The position numbers and the translations under genes are program-made. From the NCBI GenBank assembly GCA_963716525.1, contig OY970315.1:2170001-2234000 (forward strand): a stretch of 64,000 bases of DNA, given 5' to 3'. The notes beneath the pieces are model-generated. The model had not been told where the DNA came from and made no database searches. It saw only the letters and a list, made by a program, of their open reading frames with translations. The stretch is from JBBREP01 sp963716525 (lineage in GTDB: Bacteria > Actinomycetota > Acidimicrobiia > IMCC26256 > PALSA-610). Below are positions 25,150 through 34,421 of the stretch, piece by piece; position 1 is the first letter of the stretch; each line of letters opens with the position of its first letter.

Positions 25150-26175
25150 TTACCGCGTGAGGTCGTTGATGACGGCGCGCCCGAGGTACTTGCCCGCCTC
25201 GAGCTCGTCGAAGATCGTCGCGACGTCGGAGAGCGAGCCCACGCGCGACACGTGCGTCTTCACCTTGCCCCGCGCCGCGAGCTCCACCAGCTCGCGCATC
25301 TCCTGCACCGTGCCGACGGCCGAGAAGATGATTGTGGGATCGGTGAGGAACATCATCCACGGGTTGACCTGGAGGTTGCCGTCGCCCGACGGCGGGATGC
25401 CGACGCCCACGAACAGGCCACCGGGCTTCAGCATCGACAGCCCGAGCTCGAACCCGGCGATGCGTGCCGCGTACACGAGCACGGCGTCGACACCGCCGAG
25501 ACCCAACGCGAACGTCGCCGCCTCGTCGGCGCTCACCGCATGGTCCGCGCCGAGGGAGCGCACGAACTCGAGCCGTTCCTCGCCCACGTCGACGCCGACC
25601 ACCTGGTAGCCGAACGCCTTCGCGATCTGTACCGCGTAGTGGCCGAGGCCACCGGCGGCCCCGATGATCGCGATCTTGCGGCCCGGGTACACGCCGTGCT
25701 TGACGAGCTTGCGCAACGAGCTGAACGCGGTGAGCCCGCCGCACGCGAGCGGGGCCTCCTCGTCGCCGATCTCGTCGGGCAGCTTCACGAGCGCGGGGGC
25801 CCAGATGCAGATCTGTTCGGCGAAGGTCCCCATCACCATCTGCGCCTGCGCGCACAGGCGTGGCTTGCCGGTGAGGCAGTACTCGCACGCGCCGCACCAG
25901 TAGCCGCCGCCCGCGCCGCCGAGCCCGAGGATCACCCGGTCGCCGACGGACACGTAACGCTCCGCGCCGGGGCCGAGCGCTTCCACCACGCCGATGCCCT
26001 CGTGGCCGAGCGGCATGTCGCGCGGCAGGCCGGCCCAGTCGCCGCGCGCGAGGTGCAGGTCGGAGTGGCATACGCCCGCGGCGCTGAGGTGGACCCGTGC
26101 CTGGTCGGGCAGGGGTTCGGGCACGTCGGTGTCGCGGACGTGGATGTCGCCCTGTTCGAGTTGAATCGCCTTCAT
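25150..26175 (-). CDS. zinc-dependent alcohol dehydrogenase (MDR)
   Basis: 341 residues from ATG 26175, behind a strong GAGGAGG. Catalytic zinc ligands are in GVCHSDLH and LGHEGIG. The structural zinc lobe is CGACEYCLTGKPRLC. The NAD(P) site is IIGAAGGLGHYAVQIAK. It oxidises secondary or primary alcohols and likely pairs with the downstream Baeyer-Villiger enzyme. A longer frame to 26469 lies over unrelated sequence and was rejected. Confidence 0.9.
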   Translation of the reverse strand: MKAIQLEQGDIHVRDTDVPEPLPDQARVHLSAAGVCHSDLHLARGDWAGLPRDMPLGHEGIGVVEALGPGAERYVSVGDRVILGLGGAGGGYWCGACEYCLTGKPRLCAQAQMVMGTFAEQICIWAPALVKLPDEIGDEEAPLACGGLTAFSSLRKLVKHGVYPGRKIAIIGAAGGLGHYAVQIAKAFGYQVVGVDVGEERLEFVRSLGADHAVSADEAATFALGLGGVDAVLVYAARIAGFELGLSMLKPGGLFVGVGIPPSGDGNLQVNPWMMFLTDPTIIFSAVGTVQEMRELVELAARGKVKTHVSRVGSLSDVATIFDELEAGKYLGRAVINDLTR

Positions 26176-26249
26176 TGGAACCTCCTCGTGCCCCGAGCAT
26201 ACGGGCGTCGTCGCGCGGCGCTCATCGACCTGCCCGGCGCACCCGGAGC

Positions 26250-27428
26250 TCAGTCCCGCGAGAGGATGAGGCCGCTGGTGGGGACGCCGGTACCCGCGGT
26301 GACGAGCACGTGCTCGACCCCGGCGACCTGGTTGTGCGAGGTGCCGCGGATCTGGCGCACCGCCTCGCTGATGCCGTTCATCCCGTGGATGTACGCCTCG
26401 CCGAGCAGCCCGCCGCTCGTGTTGATCGGCAGCTCGCCGCCGAGCGACAACCGCTCGATCGTGGCCCACTCCTTCGCCTCACCCCGCCCGCAGAAGCCGA
26501 GTTCCTCGAGCTGCATCAGCACGAACGGCGTGAAGTGGTCGTAGAGGAACGCGGTGGAGATGTCGGCCGGACCCAGGCTCGACATGCGCCAGAGCCGGTC
26601 GCTCACCACGCCCATCTCCGGCAGCCCGAGCAGGTCGTCGCGGTAGTAGCTCGTCATCATCTCGCCGTCGAACGAGGCGCCCTGCGCGCCCGCGGTGATC
26701 ACCGCGGGGTGCTGTGGCAGGTCGCGCGCCCGCTCGGCGGACGTGATCACCAGCGCCACGCCGCCGTCGCTCTCCTGGCAGCAGTCGAGCAGCCGCAGCA
26801 CCGGCTCGATGATCCACCGCGACGCCTGGTGGTCGTCGAGCGTGATCGGCCGCTCGTAGAACCACGCGTCGGGGTTCGTGGCCGCATGGGCGCGGTCGAC
26901 GACCGCGATGCGCCCGAAATCGGCGTTCGTGACGCCGTAACGCTCCATGTAAGGCCGGGCGTAGAGCGCCACCCAGGCGGCCGGCGTCATCAGCCCGTAC
27001 GGCGCGTACCACGACAGCCACAGCGGGAGTTGCGACACGCGGCCGCTCATGTTCCCGAACCGGTTGCCCGACCGCTCGTTGAACGCGCGGTAGCACACGA
27101 CGGCGCTGGCGACGCCGGTGGCGACGGCCATCGCCGCGTGCATCACCGTGGCGGCCGATGCCCCTCCGCCGTAATGGACGCGGTCGAAGAACGCAACGTC
27201 GCGCATGCCGACGTTGCGCGCCACCTCCATCTCCTCGCTCGTGTCCATCGTGAACGTCACGAGCCCGTCGACATCCTCGGGCCGCAGGCCGGCGTCGGTG
27301 ATGGCGCCGAGCACGGCCTCGCACGCGAGCTGGAGCTCGGTACGGCCGCTGTCCTTCGAGAACTCGGTCTGTCCGATACCGGCGATCGCGGCGCGCCCTG
27401 AAAGCCCGTCCCCCGGTGCAGCGGTCAT
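26250..27428 (-). CDS. thiolase-fold lipid-transfer protein, Ltp2-like retro-aldolase
   Basis: 392 residues of the non-decarboxylating thiolase-like Ltp family: AAIAGIGQTEFSKDSGRTELQLACEAV, HYGGGASAATVMHAAMAVA, and a C-terminal GGLLGEAYIHGMNGISEAVRQ. In actinobacterial steroid catabolism Ltp2 cleaves the side-chain beta-hydroxy-acyl-CoA in complex with the DUF35 part of ChsH2. The genes immediately upstream encode a ChsH1-like hydratase, a DUF35 protein and a ChsH2-MaoC-like protein, all overlapping by four bases, so a side-chain hydratase-aldolase complex is the best reading. Cholesterol itself as substrate is not proven. Confidence 0.85.
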   Translation of the reverse strand: MTAAPGDGLSGRAAIAGIGQTEFSKDSGRTELQLACEAVLGAITDAGLRPEDVDGLVTFTMDTSEEMEVARNVGMRDVAFFDRVHYGGGASAATVMHAAMAVATGVASAVVCYRAFNERSGNRFGNMSGRVSQLPLWLSWYAPYGLMTPAAWVALYARPYMERYGVTNADFGRIAVVDRAHAATNPDAWFYERPITLDDHQASRWIIEPVLRLLDCCQESDGGVALVITSAERARDLPQHPAVITAGAQGASFDGEMMTSYYRDDLLGLPEMGVVSDRLWRMSSLGPADISTAFLYDHFTPFVLMQLEELGFCGRGEAKEWATIERLSLGGELPINTSGGLLGEAYIHGMNGISEAVRQIRGTSHNQVAGVEHVLVTAGTGVPTSGLILSRD

Positions 27429-27868
27429 CGTGACGTCCCGAACGGCAGGCTGATCGTGGCCGTGCCGCTGACGTGCTCGCCGAGCTCGTTGACCGCGCGC
27501 AGCTCGACGTCGACGAGACCGTCGCCACCGTCCTCGCGCAACCCGGTCACCGCGCCGGTGTACGTGAGCGTGTGGCCCGGGAATACGGGTACGCCGAGCC
27601 GGATCGAGAGGTGCGTGACCATCGCGTCGGGTCCGGCCCAGTCGGTGAGGAAGCGGCTGCAGTACGCGGTGTCCGAGAGGATGTTCATGAAGATGTCGGG
27701 GGCACCCTGCTGGTTCGCGTAGTCGCGATCGTGGTGCACGGGCATGAAATCGCGCGACGCGATCGCGCCCGCCACCACACGCGTCGGTGTCACGTCGATC
27801 ACCATCGCGGGCAGCTCGTCGCCCACGTGCAGCGCATGCCAGTCGAGGGAGCCTCGCGCGTCGATCAT
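27425..27868 (-). CDS. MaoC-like hydratase, ChsH1 type
   Basis: 147 residues, a single hot-dog domain. The segment ASRDFMPVHHDRDYANQQG carries the hydratase Asp and His, followed by DIFMNILSDTAYCSRFLTDWAGPDAM and LSIRLGVPVFPGHTL, which closely resemble mycobacterial ChsH1 (Rv3541c). ChsH1 pairs with the MaoC half of ChsH2 to hydrate steroid side-chain enoyl-CoA. Both ends overlap neighbours in ATGA junctions. Confidence 0.85.
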   Translation of the reverse strand: MIDARGSLDWHALHVGDELPAMVIDVTPTRVVAGAIASRDFMPVHHDRDYANQQGAPDIFMNILSDTAYCSRFLTDWAGPDAMVTHLSIRLGVPVFPGHTLTYTGAVTGLREDGGDGLVDVELRAVNELGEHVSGTATISLPFGTSR

Positions 27869-28287
27869 CGTCGAGCCTCCCGGGCGCGGTCGCCGATCGG
27901 CTCGAACAACGGCAGCACGATGCCGCCGTCGAACTCCTCGTAGCGCACCTGTACCGGCATTCCGATCGTCACCGCGGCCGGTTCGACGCCCACGATGTTC
28001 GTGACGAGACGGGTGCCCTCCTCGAGGTCGACGAGCGCAACCGCGTACGGGCCGTCGAATCCGGGGAGGGGAGGGTGGTGGGGGATCACGCAGCTGTACA
28101 CGGTGCCGCGCCCCGACGCCTCGACCGTGTCCCACTCCAGCGCGCGGCAGTGCGGGCACATCGGGCGGGGCGGGTGACGCAGCGCGCCGCACGAGTTGCA
28201 GCGCTGGATGAGCAGCTTGTGTGCCTTCACCCCGTCCCAGAAGAACTGTGTGTCGGCCGTCATCGACGGCGCCAGCCGCAACGTCAT
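27865..28287 (-). CDS. DUF35 (zinc ribbon plus OB-fold) protein, ChsH2 C-terminal-like
   Basis: 140 residues: an N-terminal helix, a four-Cys zinc ribbon (CNSCG...CPHC, 18 residues in all), then an OB-fold with GRGTVYSCVIPHHP and LVTNIVGVEP. In ChsH2 this module is fused behind a MaoC domain and binds Ltp2. Here it is a separate gene overlapping the MaoC-like gene by four bases, so the two halves are encoded individually. Confidence 0.85.
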   Translation of the reverse strand: MTLRLAPSMTADTQFFWDGVKAHKLLIQRCNSCGALRHPPRPMCPHCRALEWDTVEASGRGTVYSCVIPHHPPLPGFDGPYAVALVDLEEGTRLVTNIVGVEPAAVTIGMPVQVRYEEFDGGIVLPLFEPIGDRAREARR

Positions 28288-28823
28288 GACCTGCCGCCCG
28301 GCCGGAACTTCAGGATGCGGAAGCGCTGGCGCCCCACGATCTCGCCCCGCTGATCGGTGTACGTGGTGACCCAGGTGATGAAGTGACCGTGACCGATGCG
28401 CGTCTGCTTCTCGGGCGACACCGACTCCAGCACCGTGGTGGCCTCCACCGTGTCGCCCATTCGCAGGTAGCGCAGGATCTCGAACTCCGAGTTCGAGGCG
28501 AGGGTGCCGACGAACCCGGCACCGTCGAGCACCTCGAGCACCTTCGCCCGTGTGGACTCGACGGGGGAGCCGCCGCGCTCGCGGATACCGGTGATGCGCG
28601 GCGTGGCCATCGTCCACGTCTGCAGCATCAGCGGCGGGGCCACGATGCCGCCGAAGCGCGACCGCCGGGCCGCCTCCGGATCCGTGTACACCGGGTTCCA
28701 ATCCTCGAAGGCCGCCGCCCAGTGCCGGATCATCGGCTCGTTGACCGGATCGGGCGCCTGTGTCGGTCCGGCGCCGCTGATCGGCTGCCCGACGAGCGCC
28801 TGCAACTCCTCGTCGAGGGTCAT
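28284..28823 (-). CDS. MaoC-like protein, ChsH2 N-terminal type
   Basis: 179 residues. NEPMIRHWAAAFEDWNPVYTD is the hot-dog segment, in which Tyr replaces the usual hydratase His, as expected for the non-catalytic half of a ChsH1-ChsH2 pair. GIVAPPLMLQTWTMATPR and RFRILKFRPGG match the ChsH2 MaoC domain. First gene of the leftward four-gene module; 99 bases separate it from the divergent P450, so regulation may be shared. Confidence 0.85.
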   Translation of the reverse strand: MTLDEELQALVGQPISGAGPTQAPDPVNEPMIRHWAAAFEDWNPVYTDPEAARRSRFGGIVAPPLMLQTWTMATPRITGIRERGGSPVESTRAKVLEVLDGAGFVGTLASNSEFEILRYLRMGDTVEATTVLESVSPEKQTRIGHGHFITWVTTYTDQRGEIVGRQRFRILKFRPGGRS

Positions 28824-28922
28824 CGTGAAGCCCCGCTCATCGCTCCCTGTCCTGTCGATGTCCTGCCGATCGGGTGATGACGGATCTTGACCCGGCTCAC
28901 GCGATCGGCACAACATCGACGG

Positions 28923-30167
28923 GTGACGGGCATCGACCTCGCAGGCATCGATCTCACGGACGTCGAGTTGTATCGCGGCGGGTTCCCGCACGACGTCTTC
29001 GGCGCGCTGCGCCGCGACGACCCGGTGCGCTGGCAGCCCTACCCGGACGGCTTCCCGGCGCCGCCGGGCGAGCAGGGCTTCTGGGTGCTGAGCCGCCACG
29101 CCGACGTGCAGGCCGCGAACCGCGACAGCGATCTGTTCGTGGCGTTCGACGGCCCGCAGCTCAGCCACCAGCCCGCGATCCAGGGCACGATGCTCGTGAG
29201 CAAGGACGGTCGCGATCACACGCGGCTGCGACGGCTCGTCAGCGCCGGCTTCACGCCGCGCATGATCCGCCGGCTCGACGAGCAGGCCCGCCGCTGGGCC
29301 GTCGCGATCGTCGATCGTGCGCTTGAGTCGGGCACGTGCGACTTCGTGCAGGAGGTCGCGTACCCGCTCCCGATGAACATGATCGCCGACATCATGGGCA
29401 TCCCGACCGAGGACCGCGAGCACGTGTTCGCGGTGACGGCCGACTTCCTGAACGGTGGTGATCCCGAGCGGGGAATGACCCCGCGCGAGCGCCTCGACGC
29501 GCAGCTGGAGATGTTCGGCTACGCACAGCAGCTCGGCCGGGCGAAGCGGGCCGAACCGCAGGACGACGTGTGGACGCTCCTGTCGACGGTCGAGGTGGAG
29601 TCGGCGGACGGCACGCGTACCGCGCTGAGCGAAGCCGAGCTCGACCTCTTCTTCATGCTGCTCACCGTCGCGGGCAGCGAGACCACACGGAACGCGATCG
29701 CGCTCGGTCTCTGGGCGCTGAGCCGGCACCCCGATCAGATGGAGCGGATGCGGCGCGACCCGGACGTGATGCCGGCCGCGGTGGAGGAGATCCTGCGCTG
29801 GGCCTCACCGGTCGCCTACTTCGCCCGCCGCGCCGCGCGTGCCACCGAGATCCGCGGTGTGCCGATCGCGGCCGGCGATCGCATCACGATGTGGTTCGCG
29901 TCGGCGAACCGCGACGAGGACGCGTTCGCCGATCCGTTCCGCTTCGACATCGCTCGCACGCCGAACCCGCACGTGACGTTCGGCGGTGGTGGACCGCACT
30001 TCTGCCTGGGTGCCCATCTGGCCCGGCGCGAGATCACGATTCTCTTCGAGGAGCTGCTCGCGCGCACGCGCGACGTCGAGGTGCTCGCGCCGCCCGCGTA
30101 CACCATGCTCGGCATCGAGAACCCCGTGCTGCTCGCGGTGAACGCGTTGCCCGTCCGGCTCAGCTGA
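28923..30167 (+). CDS. cytochrome P450, CYP125/CYP142-like
   Basis: 414 residues from GTG 28923. The I-helix LLTVAGSETTRNAIALGL, ExxR in EEILRW, and the haem ligand loop FGGGGPHFCLGAHLARR are intact. The N-terminus (GIDLTDVELYRGGFPHDVFGALRRDDPV) and the segment around the haem resemble the steroid C26-hydroxylases CYP125/142, which start side-chain degradation. Placement opposite the Ltp2/ChsH module supports an oxidation role on the same substrate. It needs ferredoxin and a reductase, not seen adjacent. Its 3' end overlaps the convergent gene by eight bases. Confidence 0.88.
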   Translation: MTGIDLAGIDLTDVELYRGGFPHDVFGALRRDDPVRWQPYPDGFPAPPGEQGFWVLSRHADVQAANRDSDLFVAFDGPQLSHQPAIQGTMLVSKDGRDHTRLRRLVSAGFTPRMIRRLDEQARRWAVAIVDRALESGTCDFVQEVAYPLPMNMIADIMGIPTEDREHVFAVTADFLNGGDPERGMTPRERLDAQLEMFGYAQQLGRAKRAEPQDDVWTLLSTVEVESADGTRTALSEAELDLFFMLLTVAGSETTRNAIALGLWALSRHPDQMERMRRDPDVMPAAVEEILRWASPVAYFARRAARATEIRGVPIAAGDRITMWFASANRDEDAFADPFRFDIARTPNPHVTFGGGGPHFCLGAHLARREITILFEELLARTRDVEVLAPPAYTMLGIENPVLLAVNALPVRLS

Positions 30168-30618
30168 GCGCCGCCTCGAGCTCATCGCCGGCAGCAGGAT
30201 CGTCGCACCACACCAGCACCCACGCGCTCGTCTCGCCTTCGCGCACGAGTGCCTCGTAGCGGTGATTGCCGTCCTGCAGCAGCAACCGTCCGTCGCGCAG
30301 CTCGGCGAGCAACGGTGGCATCGCCCAACCCCGCTCGAAGCTGGCCTCCATCGCCTCGACGTCGTGCGACCAGGCCGCGGGATCGATCGGGCACGTCGCC
30401 TCGGGTTCCGGCCCCGCGAGCCGCACCAGGTGGGAGAGGGGTATGAGCAGCGGCCCGAACCAAGCGTGTGGGCGCTCGGCGAGCGCAGCGGCGAGCACCT
30501 CGTTGCCGCTCCCGCGGCTCGCGAGGAACTCGCCCACCCAGAGCGCCGTCTCGCCCGCCGCGGCGGCCGCGCGGGCCGACGCGAGCGAGAACCGTGCCGG
30601 CTCGTCGGTGCGGGTCAT
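30160..30618 (-). CDS. ParB/Srx-like hypothetical protein
   Basis: 152 residues. The C-terminal part PLLAELRDGRLLLQDGNHRYEALVREG has the DGNHR pattern of ParB-like nuclease/sulfiredoxin folds (usually DGHHRL), where the acidic/His/Arg residues bind nucleotide phosphates. The N-terminal part is Ala/Leu-rich helical. Function unknown. It is convergent and slightly overlapping with the P450, and divergent from the SDR 55 bases away. Confidence 0.65.
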   Translation of the reverse strand: MTRTDEPARFSLASARAAAAAGETALWVGEFLASRGSGNEVLAAALAERPHAWFGPLLIPLSHLVRLAGPEPEATCPIDPAAWSHDVEAMEASFERGWAMPPLLAELRDGRLLLQDGNHRYEALVREGETSAWVLVWCDDPAAGDELEAALS

Positions 30619-30673
30619 CCCGCAATCATGCCCGTCACGCGGGCTTCGGTACCGCCCCGGATAGACATGGTGC

Positions 30674-31471
30674 ATGGTTGGACGACTCGCCGGGCGGGTA
30701 GCCGTCGTCACCGGTGGCGGTGACGGCATCGGGAGGGGCATCGTGCGGCGCTTCGCGGCCGAGGGCGCGCGGGTGCTGGTCGCCGAGATCGACACCGACC
30801 GGGGCCCGCAGGTGGCCGAGGAGTGCCGCACCCAGCTCGGTGCCGACGTGCAGTTCCTGGCCACCGACGTGTCGGTGAAGCACGACAACCTCGCCATGAT
30901 CGACCACGCGCTCGAGCAGTGGGGCACGGTCGACGTGCTCGTCAACAACGCATGGGGTAACGGCGGGAGCATCAGCCGGGTCGAGCACAAGACCGACGAG
31001 GAGATGCTCCGTGGCCTGCACGTGGGGTTCCTCGGACCGTTCTGGGCCATGCAGCACGTCCTGCCGGTGATGAGGCGTAAAGGCCGCGGGAGCCTCGTGA
31101 ACGTGTGCTCGCTGAACGGCGTGAACGCGCACATGGGCACGGTGCAGTACAACGCCGCGAAGGAGGCGCTGCGTGCGGCGAGTCGTACCGCGGCGCGGGA
31201 GTGGGCGCCGTGGCAGATCCGCGTGAACGTGATCTGTCCCGGCGCGAAGACGGCCGCGACGCGCGAGGTGTTCCGCGCCCATCCCGAGCTCGAGCGACTC
31301 GCCGATGCCAGCAACCCGATGGGCCGCCTCGGTGATCCCGAGCACGACGTCGCGCCGGTCGCGGTGTTCCTCGCGAGTGACGACGCTCGCTACCTCACCG
31401 GCAACACGCTGTTCGTCGACGGCGGCACGCACATCAACGGCGCGTCATGGGCGCCCGACCTCGGGGACTGA
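30674..31471 (+). CDS. SDR family oxidoreductase
   Basis: 265 residues. NAD(P) site TGGGDGIGRGIVRRFA, DVLVNNAWG, catalytic Ser in NVCSLNGVNA, and Tyr159/Lys163 in YNAAK. The C-terminal TGNTLFVDGGTHING is typical. NNAW replaces NNAG. Its TGA overlaps the next ATG (TGATG), linking it to the SnoaL-like gene and probably the sulfatase. Substrate unknown; steroid or lipid alcohols are plausible by context. Confidence 0.85.
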   Translation: MVGRLAGRVAVVTGGGDGIGRGIVRRFAAEGARVLVAEIDTDRGPQVAEECRTQLGADVQFLATDVSVKHDNLAMIDHALEQWGTVDVLVNNAWGNGGSISRVEHKTDEEMLRGLHVGFLGPFWAMQHVLPVMRRKGRGSLVNVCSLNGVNAHMGTVQYNAAKEALRAASRTAAREWAPWQIRVNVICPGAKTAATREVFRAHPELERLADASNPMGRLGDPEHDVAPVAVFLASDDARYLTGNTLFVDGGTHINGASWAPDLGD

Positions 31472-31971
31472 TGGACCCGGTCGAACGGCTCCTCGCGTAC
31501 GAGGAGATCCGCCAGCTTGCCGCGCGCTACGCGCTCGCCACCGATGCGCGTGACCTCGACACCCTCGTCGGCCTGTTCGTCGACGACGTGCAGGTGGGTC
31601 GCGGCCGATTCGGGCGTGAGGCGCTGCGCGAGTCGTTCGGTGCGTCCCTGCGCGGCATCGGGATCTCGGTCCTCAACGTCGGCACGCACGTGATCGACCT
31701 TCTCGACGACGACCACGCGACCGGTCACGTGTACTGCAAGGGCGAGATCCAGGACGGCGATCGCTGGATCCACCAGGCCATCCTCTACCGAGACACCTAC
31801 GAGCGCCGGCGCGCGCACTGGTACTTCGTGCGCCGCCGCCACGATCTCTGGTACGGCGCCGAAGTGGGCGTGAACCCGCTCACGCTGCCCCCGGCGAACT
31901 GGCCCGAACACCATGACGGCACCGGTACCGTCCCCGACCTCTTCCCTACCTGGCGCCGGTTCTGGAGCTGA
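31471..31971 (+). CDS. SnoaL-like (NTF2 fold) protein
   Basis: 166 residues. MDPVERLLAYEEIRQLAARYALATDARDLDTLVGLFVDDV is the classic start of SnoaL_4/NTF2-like dehydratase-isomerase folds, with SVLNVGTHVIDLLDDDHATGHVYC forming the sheet. Such proteins are ring hydroxylases, cyclases or isomerases without a cofactor. ATG 31471 overlaps the SDR stop. Substrate unknown. Confidence 0.75.
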   Translation: MDPVERLLAYEEIRQLAARYALATDARDLDTLVGLFVDDVQVGRGRFGREALRESFGASLRGIGISVLNVGTHVIDLLDDDHATGHVYCKGEIQDGDRWIHQAILYRDTYERRRAHWYFVRRRHDLWYGAEVGVNPLTLPPANWPEHHDGTGTVPDLFPTWRRFWS

Positions 31972-31986
31972 CGCGAAGATCGTCCC

Positions 31987-34254
31987 GTGCACGATCCGGT
32001 GACACCACCCACGATGGCGACCGAGGCGCGTGTGGCGCCGGCACCCACGTTCCGGCGTGGCGCGCCGAACGTGATGGTGGTCGTGTTCGACGACCTCGGC
32101 TTCGCGCACCTCGGGTGCTACGGGTCGGATCTCGCCACGCCGAACGTCGACGCGCTCGCGCGCCGCGGTCTGAGGCTCACGAACTTCCACACCACCGCGG
32201 TGTGCTCGCCGACGCGCGCCTGCCTGCTCACGGGCCGCAACCACCACCGCGTCGGTATGGGCATGCTGCCGGACTTGCCCACGAACTTCCCGGGCTACTC
32301 GTGCCGCTTCCCGCGCGGCGCGGGCACGCTCGCGCAGATCCTGCGGGCGAACGGCTACGCGACCTTCTGTGTGGGGAAGTGGCACCTCGTCGCCCGCGAC
32401 CAGCGCATCACCGGCCCGTACGACATGTGGCCGACCGGACTCGGCTTCGACCGCTACTACGGGTTCCTCAACGGCGAGACGAACCAGTGGACGCCGAACC
32501 TCGTACGCGACACGAACCATGTGGAGCCACCGCGCACCCCCGCCGACGGCTACCACCTCGACGCCGACCTGGCCGACAACGCCGTCGCGTACCTGCGGGA
32601 ACTGCGGCTGTCGCACCCGGATCGTCCATTCCTGCTCTGGTACGCCTCGGCCGCGCCCCACGCGCCCCACCAGGCGCCGATCGAGTGGATCGACCCGTTC
32701 CGAGGCCGGTTCGACGAGGGGTGGGACGCGTGGCGCGCCGCGACGTTCGCGCGGCAGCAGCAACTCGGCGTGGTCCCGCCGCACACCGCGCTGTCGGACC
32801 GGCCCCCGTGGGTGGAGCCCTGGTCGTCGATCGATGCGCCGCGCCGCCGCCTCTACGCGTGGATGATGGAGGTGTGCGCCGGCTATATCGCGCACGCCGA
32901 CCACCACCTCGGCCGTGTGCTCGACCATCTCGACGCCACGGGTGAGCTCGATCACACCGTGGTGCTGTTCGTTTCCGACAACGGCGCGTCGGCCGAGGGC
33001 GGACCGCACGGCAGCTACAACCAGCTCGGTCACTACATCTCCGATGCCGCCGATGATCTCGCCGACGAGCTGGCACACATCGACGACCTCGGCGGGTTCC
33101 GCTCGAACGGCCACTACCCGTGGGGCTGGGCCCTCGCCGGCAACACGCCGTTCCGGCGCTGGAAGCGCTACACGTTCGAAGGTGGGGTCCGCGACCCGTG
33201 CATCGTCGCGGCACCGACGATCGACGACGCGGGCGGCCGGCGCGGCCAGTACGCGCATGCCGTCGACGTGCTGCCGACAGTGCTCGAGCTCTGCGGCATC
33301 GAAGCGCCTTCGGAGCTCGACGGCGTGCCGCAGATGTCGCTCGACGGTATGAGCCTCGTACCGGTGCTCGACGACGACGCCGCTCCGGCGACGCGCGTCA
33401 CGCAGTACTACGAGTGCTGGGGCAGCCGCGCCATGTACCACGACGGTTGGAAAGCCGTCACGAATCACGTGAACCAGCTCACCGCGGCCGAGCGCGACGC
33501 CGTGACCGGCAGCCACGACTTCGCCGACGACAGTTGGGCCCTGTTCGACACGCGGCTCGACCCCACCGAGGCCCACGATCTCGCCTCCGAGGAGCCAGCA
33601 CGGCTCGCCGCGCTCGTGGAACGGTGGTTCGGCGAAGCCGAGCGCAACCAGGTGTTCCCGCTCGACGACGGCGCGATGCATCGCATCGCGCACATGCACG
33701 TGCCGTGGACCGCGTTCCGTACCGAGCACCACTTCCGGCCGGGCGACAAGGTCCACGAGGTCGCGGGCCCGAACATCGCGGGCGGTTTTCGCATGGTCGC
33801 CGCCTTCCGCGACCCGATCGGATCGCCGGCGTCGGGCGTGGTCCTCTGCGAGCAGGGCGACTGGACGTCGGGATGGGCGTGGTACCTCGAGGGCGGCGCG
33901 CTGCACTGGTGCATCGCGGGCAAGGGCGGCGCGCACGGCACGCACGCGGCCGTCGCACCGTCGGCACGCGTCCTCGTGGCCGAGGGTCGCCTCGTCGACG
34001 GCGAGTTCGAGGTCGCGCTCGGCGCCGACGGCCACGAGCTCGCGCGGGCTCGCCTCGGCGTGCACCCTCCGCTCGCGTGGTCACCAGACGGCGCGTTCCT
34101 CACCGTGGGCTACGCGCGCCCGTTCCCGGTGAGCGCCGACTACGACCCGCCGGCGCGCGCACCGGCATCGCTGATGGGCGTGACGATCACCGTCGGCCCG
34201 CTGCCGCCGCTCGACGTGGAGGCCGAGCTCGCGCGCATCTTCCGCCACCAGTAG
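31987..34254 (+). CDS. type I sulfatase (formylglycine-dependent)
   Basis: 755 residues. Metal-site start NVMVVVFDDLGFAHLGCYG, and the sulfatase signature CSPTRACLLTGRNHHR with Cys73 as the residue converted to formylglycine. VLFVSDNGAS and the long C-terminal region (about 590-755; a beta-rich add-on) follow. It has no signal peptide, so it should act on cytoplasmic or imported sulfate esters. GTG 31987 was kept because the gap to the upstream stop is only 15 bases. A formylglycine-generating enzyme is not visible in the window. Confidence 0.9.
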   Translation: MHDPVTPPTMATEARVAPAPTFRRGAPNVMVVVFDDLGFAHLGCYGSDLATPNVDALARRGLRLTNFHTTAVCSPTRACLLTGRNHHRVGMGMLPDLPTNFPGYSCRFPRGAGTLAQILRANGYATFCVGKWHLVARDQRITGPYDMWPTGLGFDRYYGFLNGETNQWTPNLVRDTNHVEPPRTPADGYHLDADLADNAVAYLRELRLSHPDRPFLLWYASAAPHAPHQAPIEWIDPFRGRFDEGWDAWRAATFARQQQLGVVPPHTALSDRPPWVEPWSSIDAPRRRLYAWMMEVCAGYIAHADHHLGRVLDHLDATGELDHTVVLFVSDNGASAEGGPHGSYNQLGHYISDAADDLADELAHIDDLGGFRSNGHYPWGWALAGNTPFRRWKRYTFEGGVRDPCIVAAPTIDDAGGRRGQYAHAVDVLPTVLELCGIEAPSELDGVPQMSLDGMSLVPVLDDDAAPATRVTQYYECWGSRAMYHDGWKAVTNHVNQLTAAERDAVTGSHDFADDSWALFDTRLDPTEAHDLASEEPARLAALVERWFGEAERNQVFPLDDGAMHRIAHMHVPWTAFRTEHHFRPGDKVHEVAGPNIAGGFRMVAAFRDPIGSPASGVVLCEQGDWTSGWAWYLEGGALHWCIAGKGGAHGTHAAVAPSARVLVAEGRLVDGEFEVALGADGHELARARLGVHPPLAWSPDGAFLTVGYARPFPVSADYDPPARAPASLMGVTITVGPLPPLDVEAELARIFRHQ

Positions 34255-34387
34255 GCCGCGGCCGGCTGCCGCAGCGCGCGACCGGCGACCACGGAGCGTC
34301 TCCACGGCCGCGAAGCGATCCCGGCTCGGGTCCTTCGGCCCTGGCCTCGGCGCGGCGTCGGGTCGTAAGTTCCTCCGGGAGCCCTGG

Positions 34388-34407
34388 CCCGGGCCCCCAG
34401 GCCCGGG
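34388..34407 (+). promoter_or_regulatory. GC hairpin in the leader of the cupredoxin gene
   Basis: Perfect eight-base arms CCCGGGCC and GGCCCGGG around a CCCA loop, 14 bases upstream of GTG 34422. With no T-run it is more likely a leader RNA structure or protein site than a classical terminator of the sulfatase gene. Confidence 0.4.
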
Positions 34408-34421
34408 AGGCAGCAGGCATC

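Noticed and set aside
31390..34065. Long minus-strand ORF (891 residues) opposite the sulfatase
   Set aside because: Mirror frame of high-GC coding sequence; composition is Arg/Val/His-rich with no domain, and the plus strand encodes a clear sulfatase.
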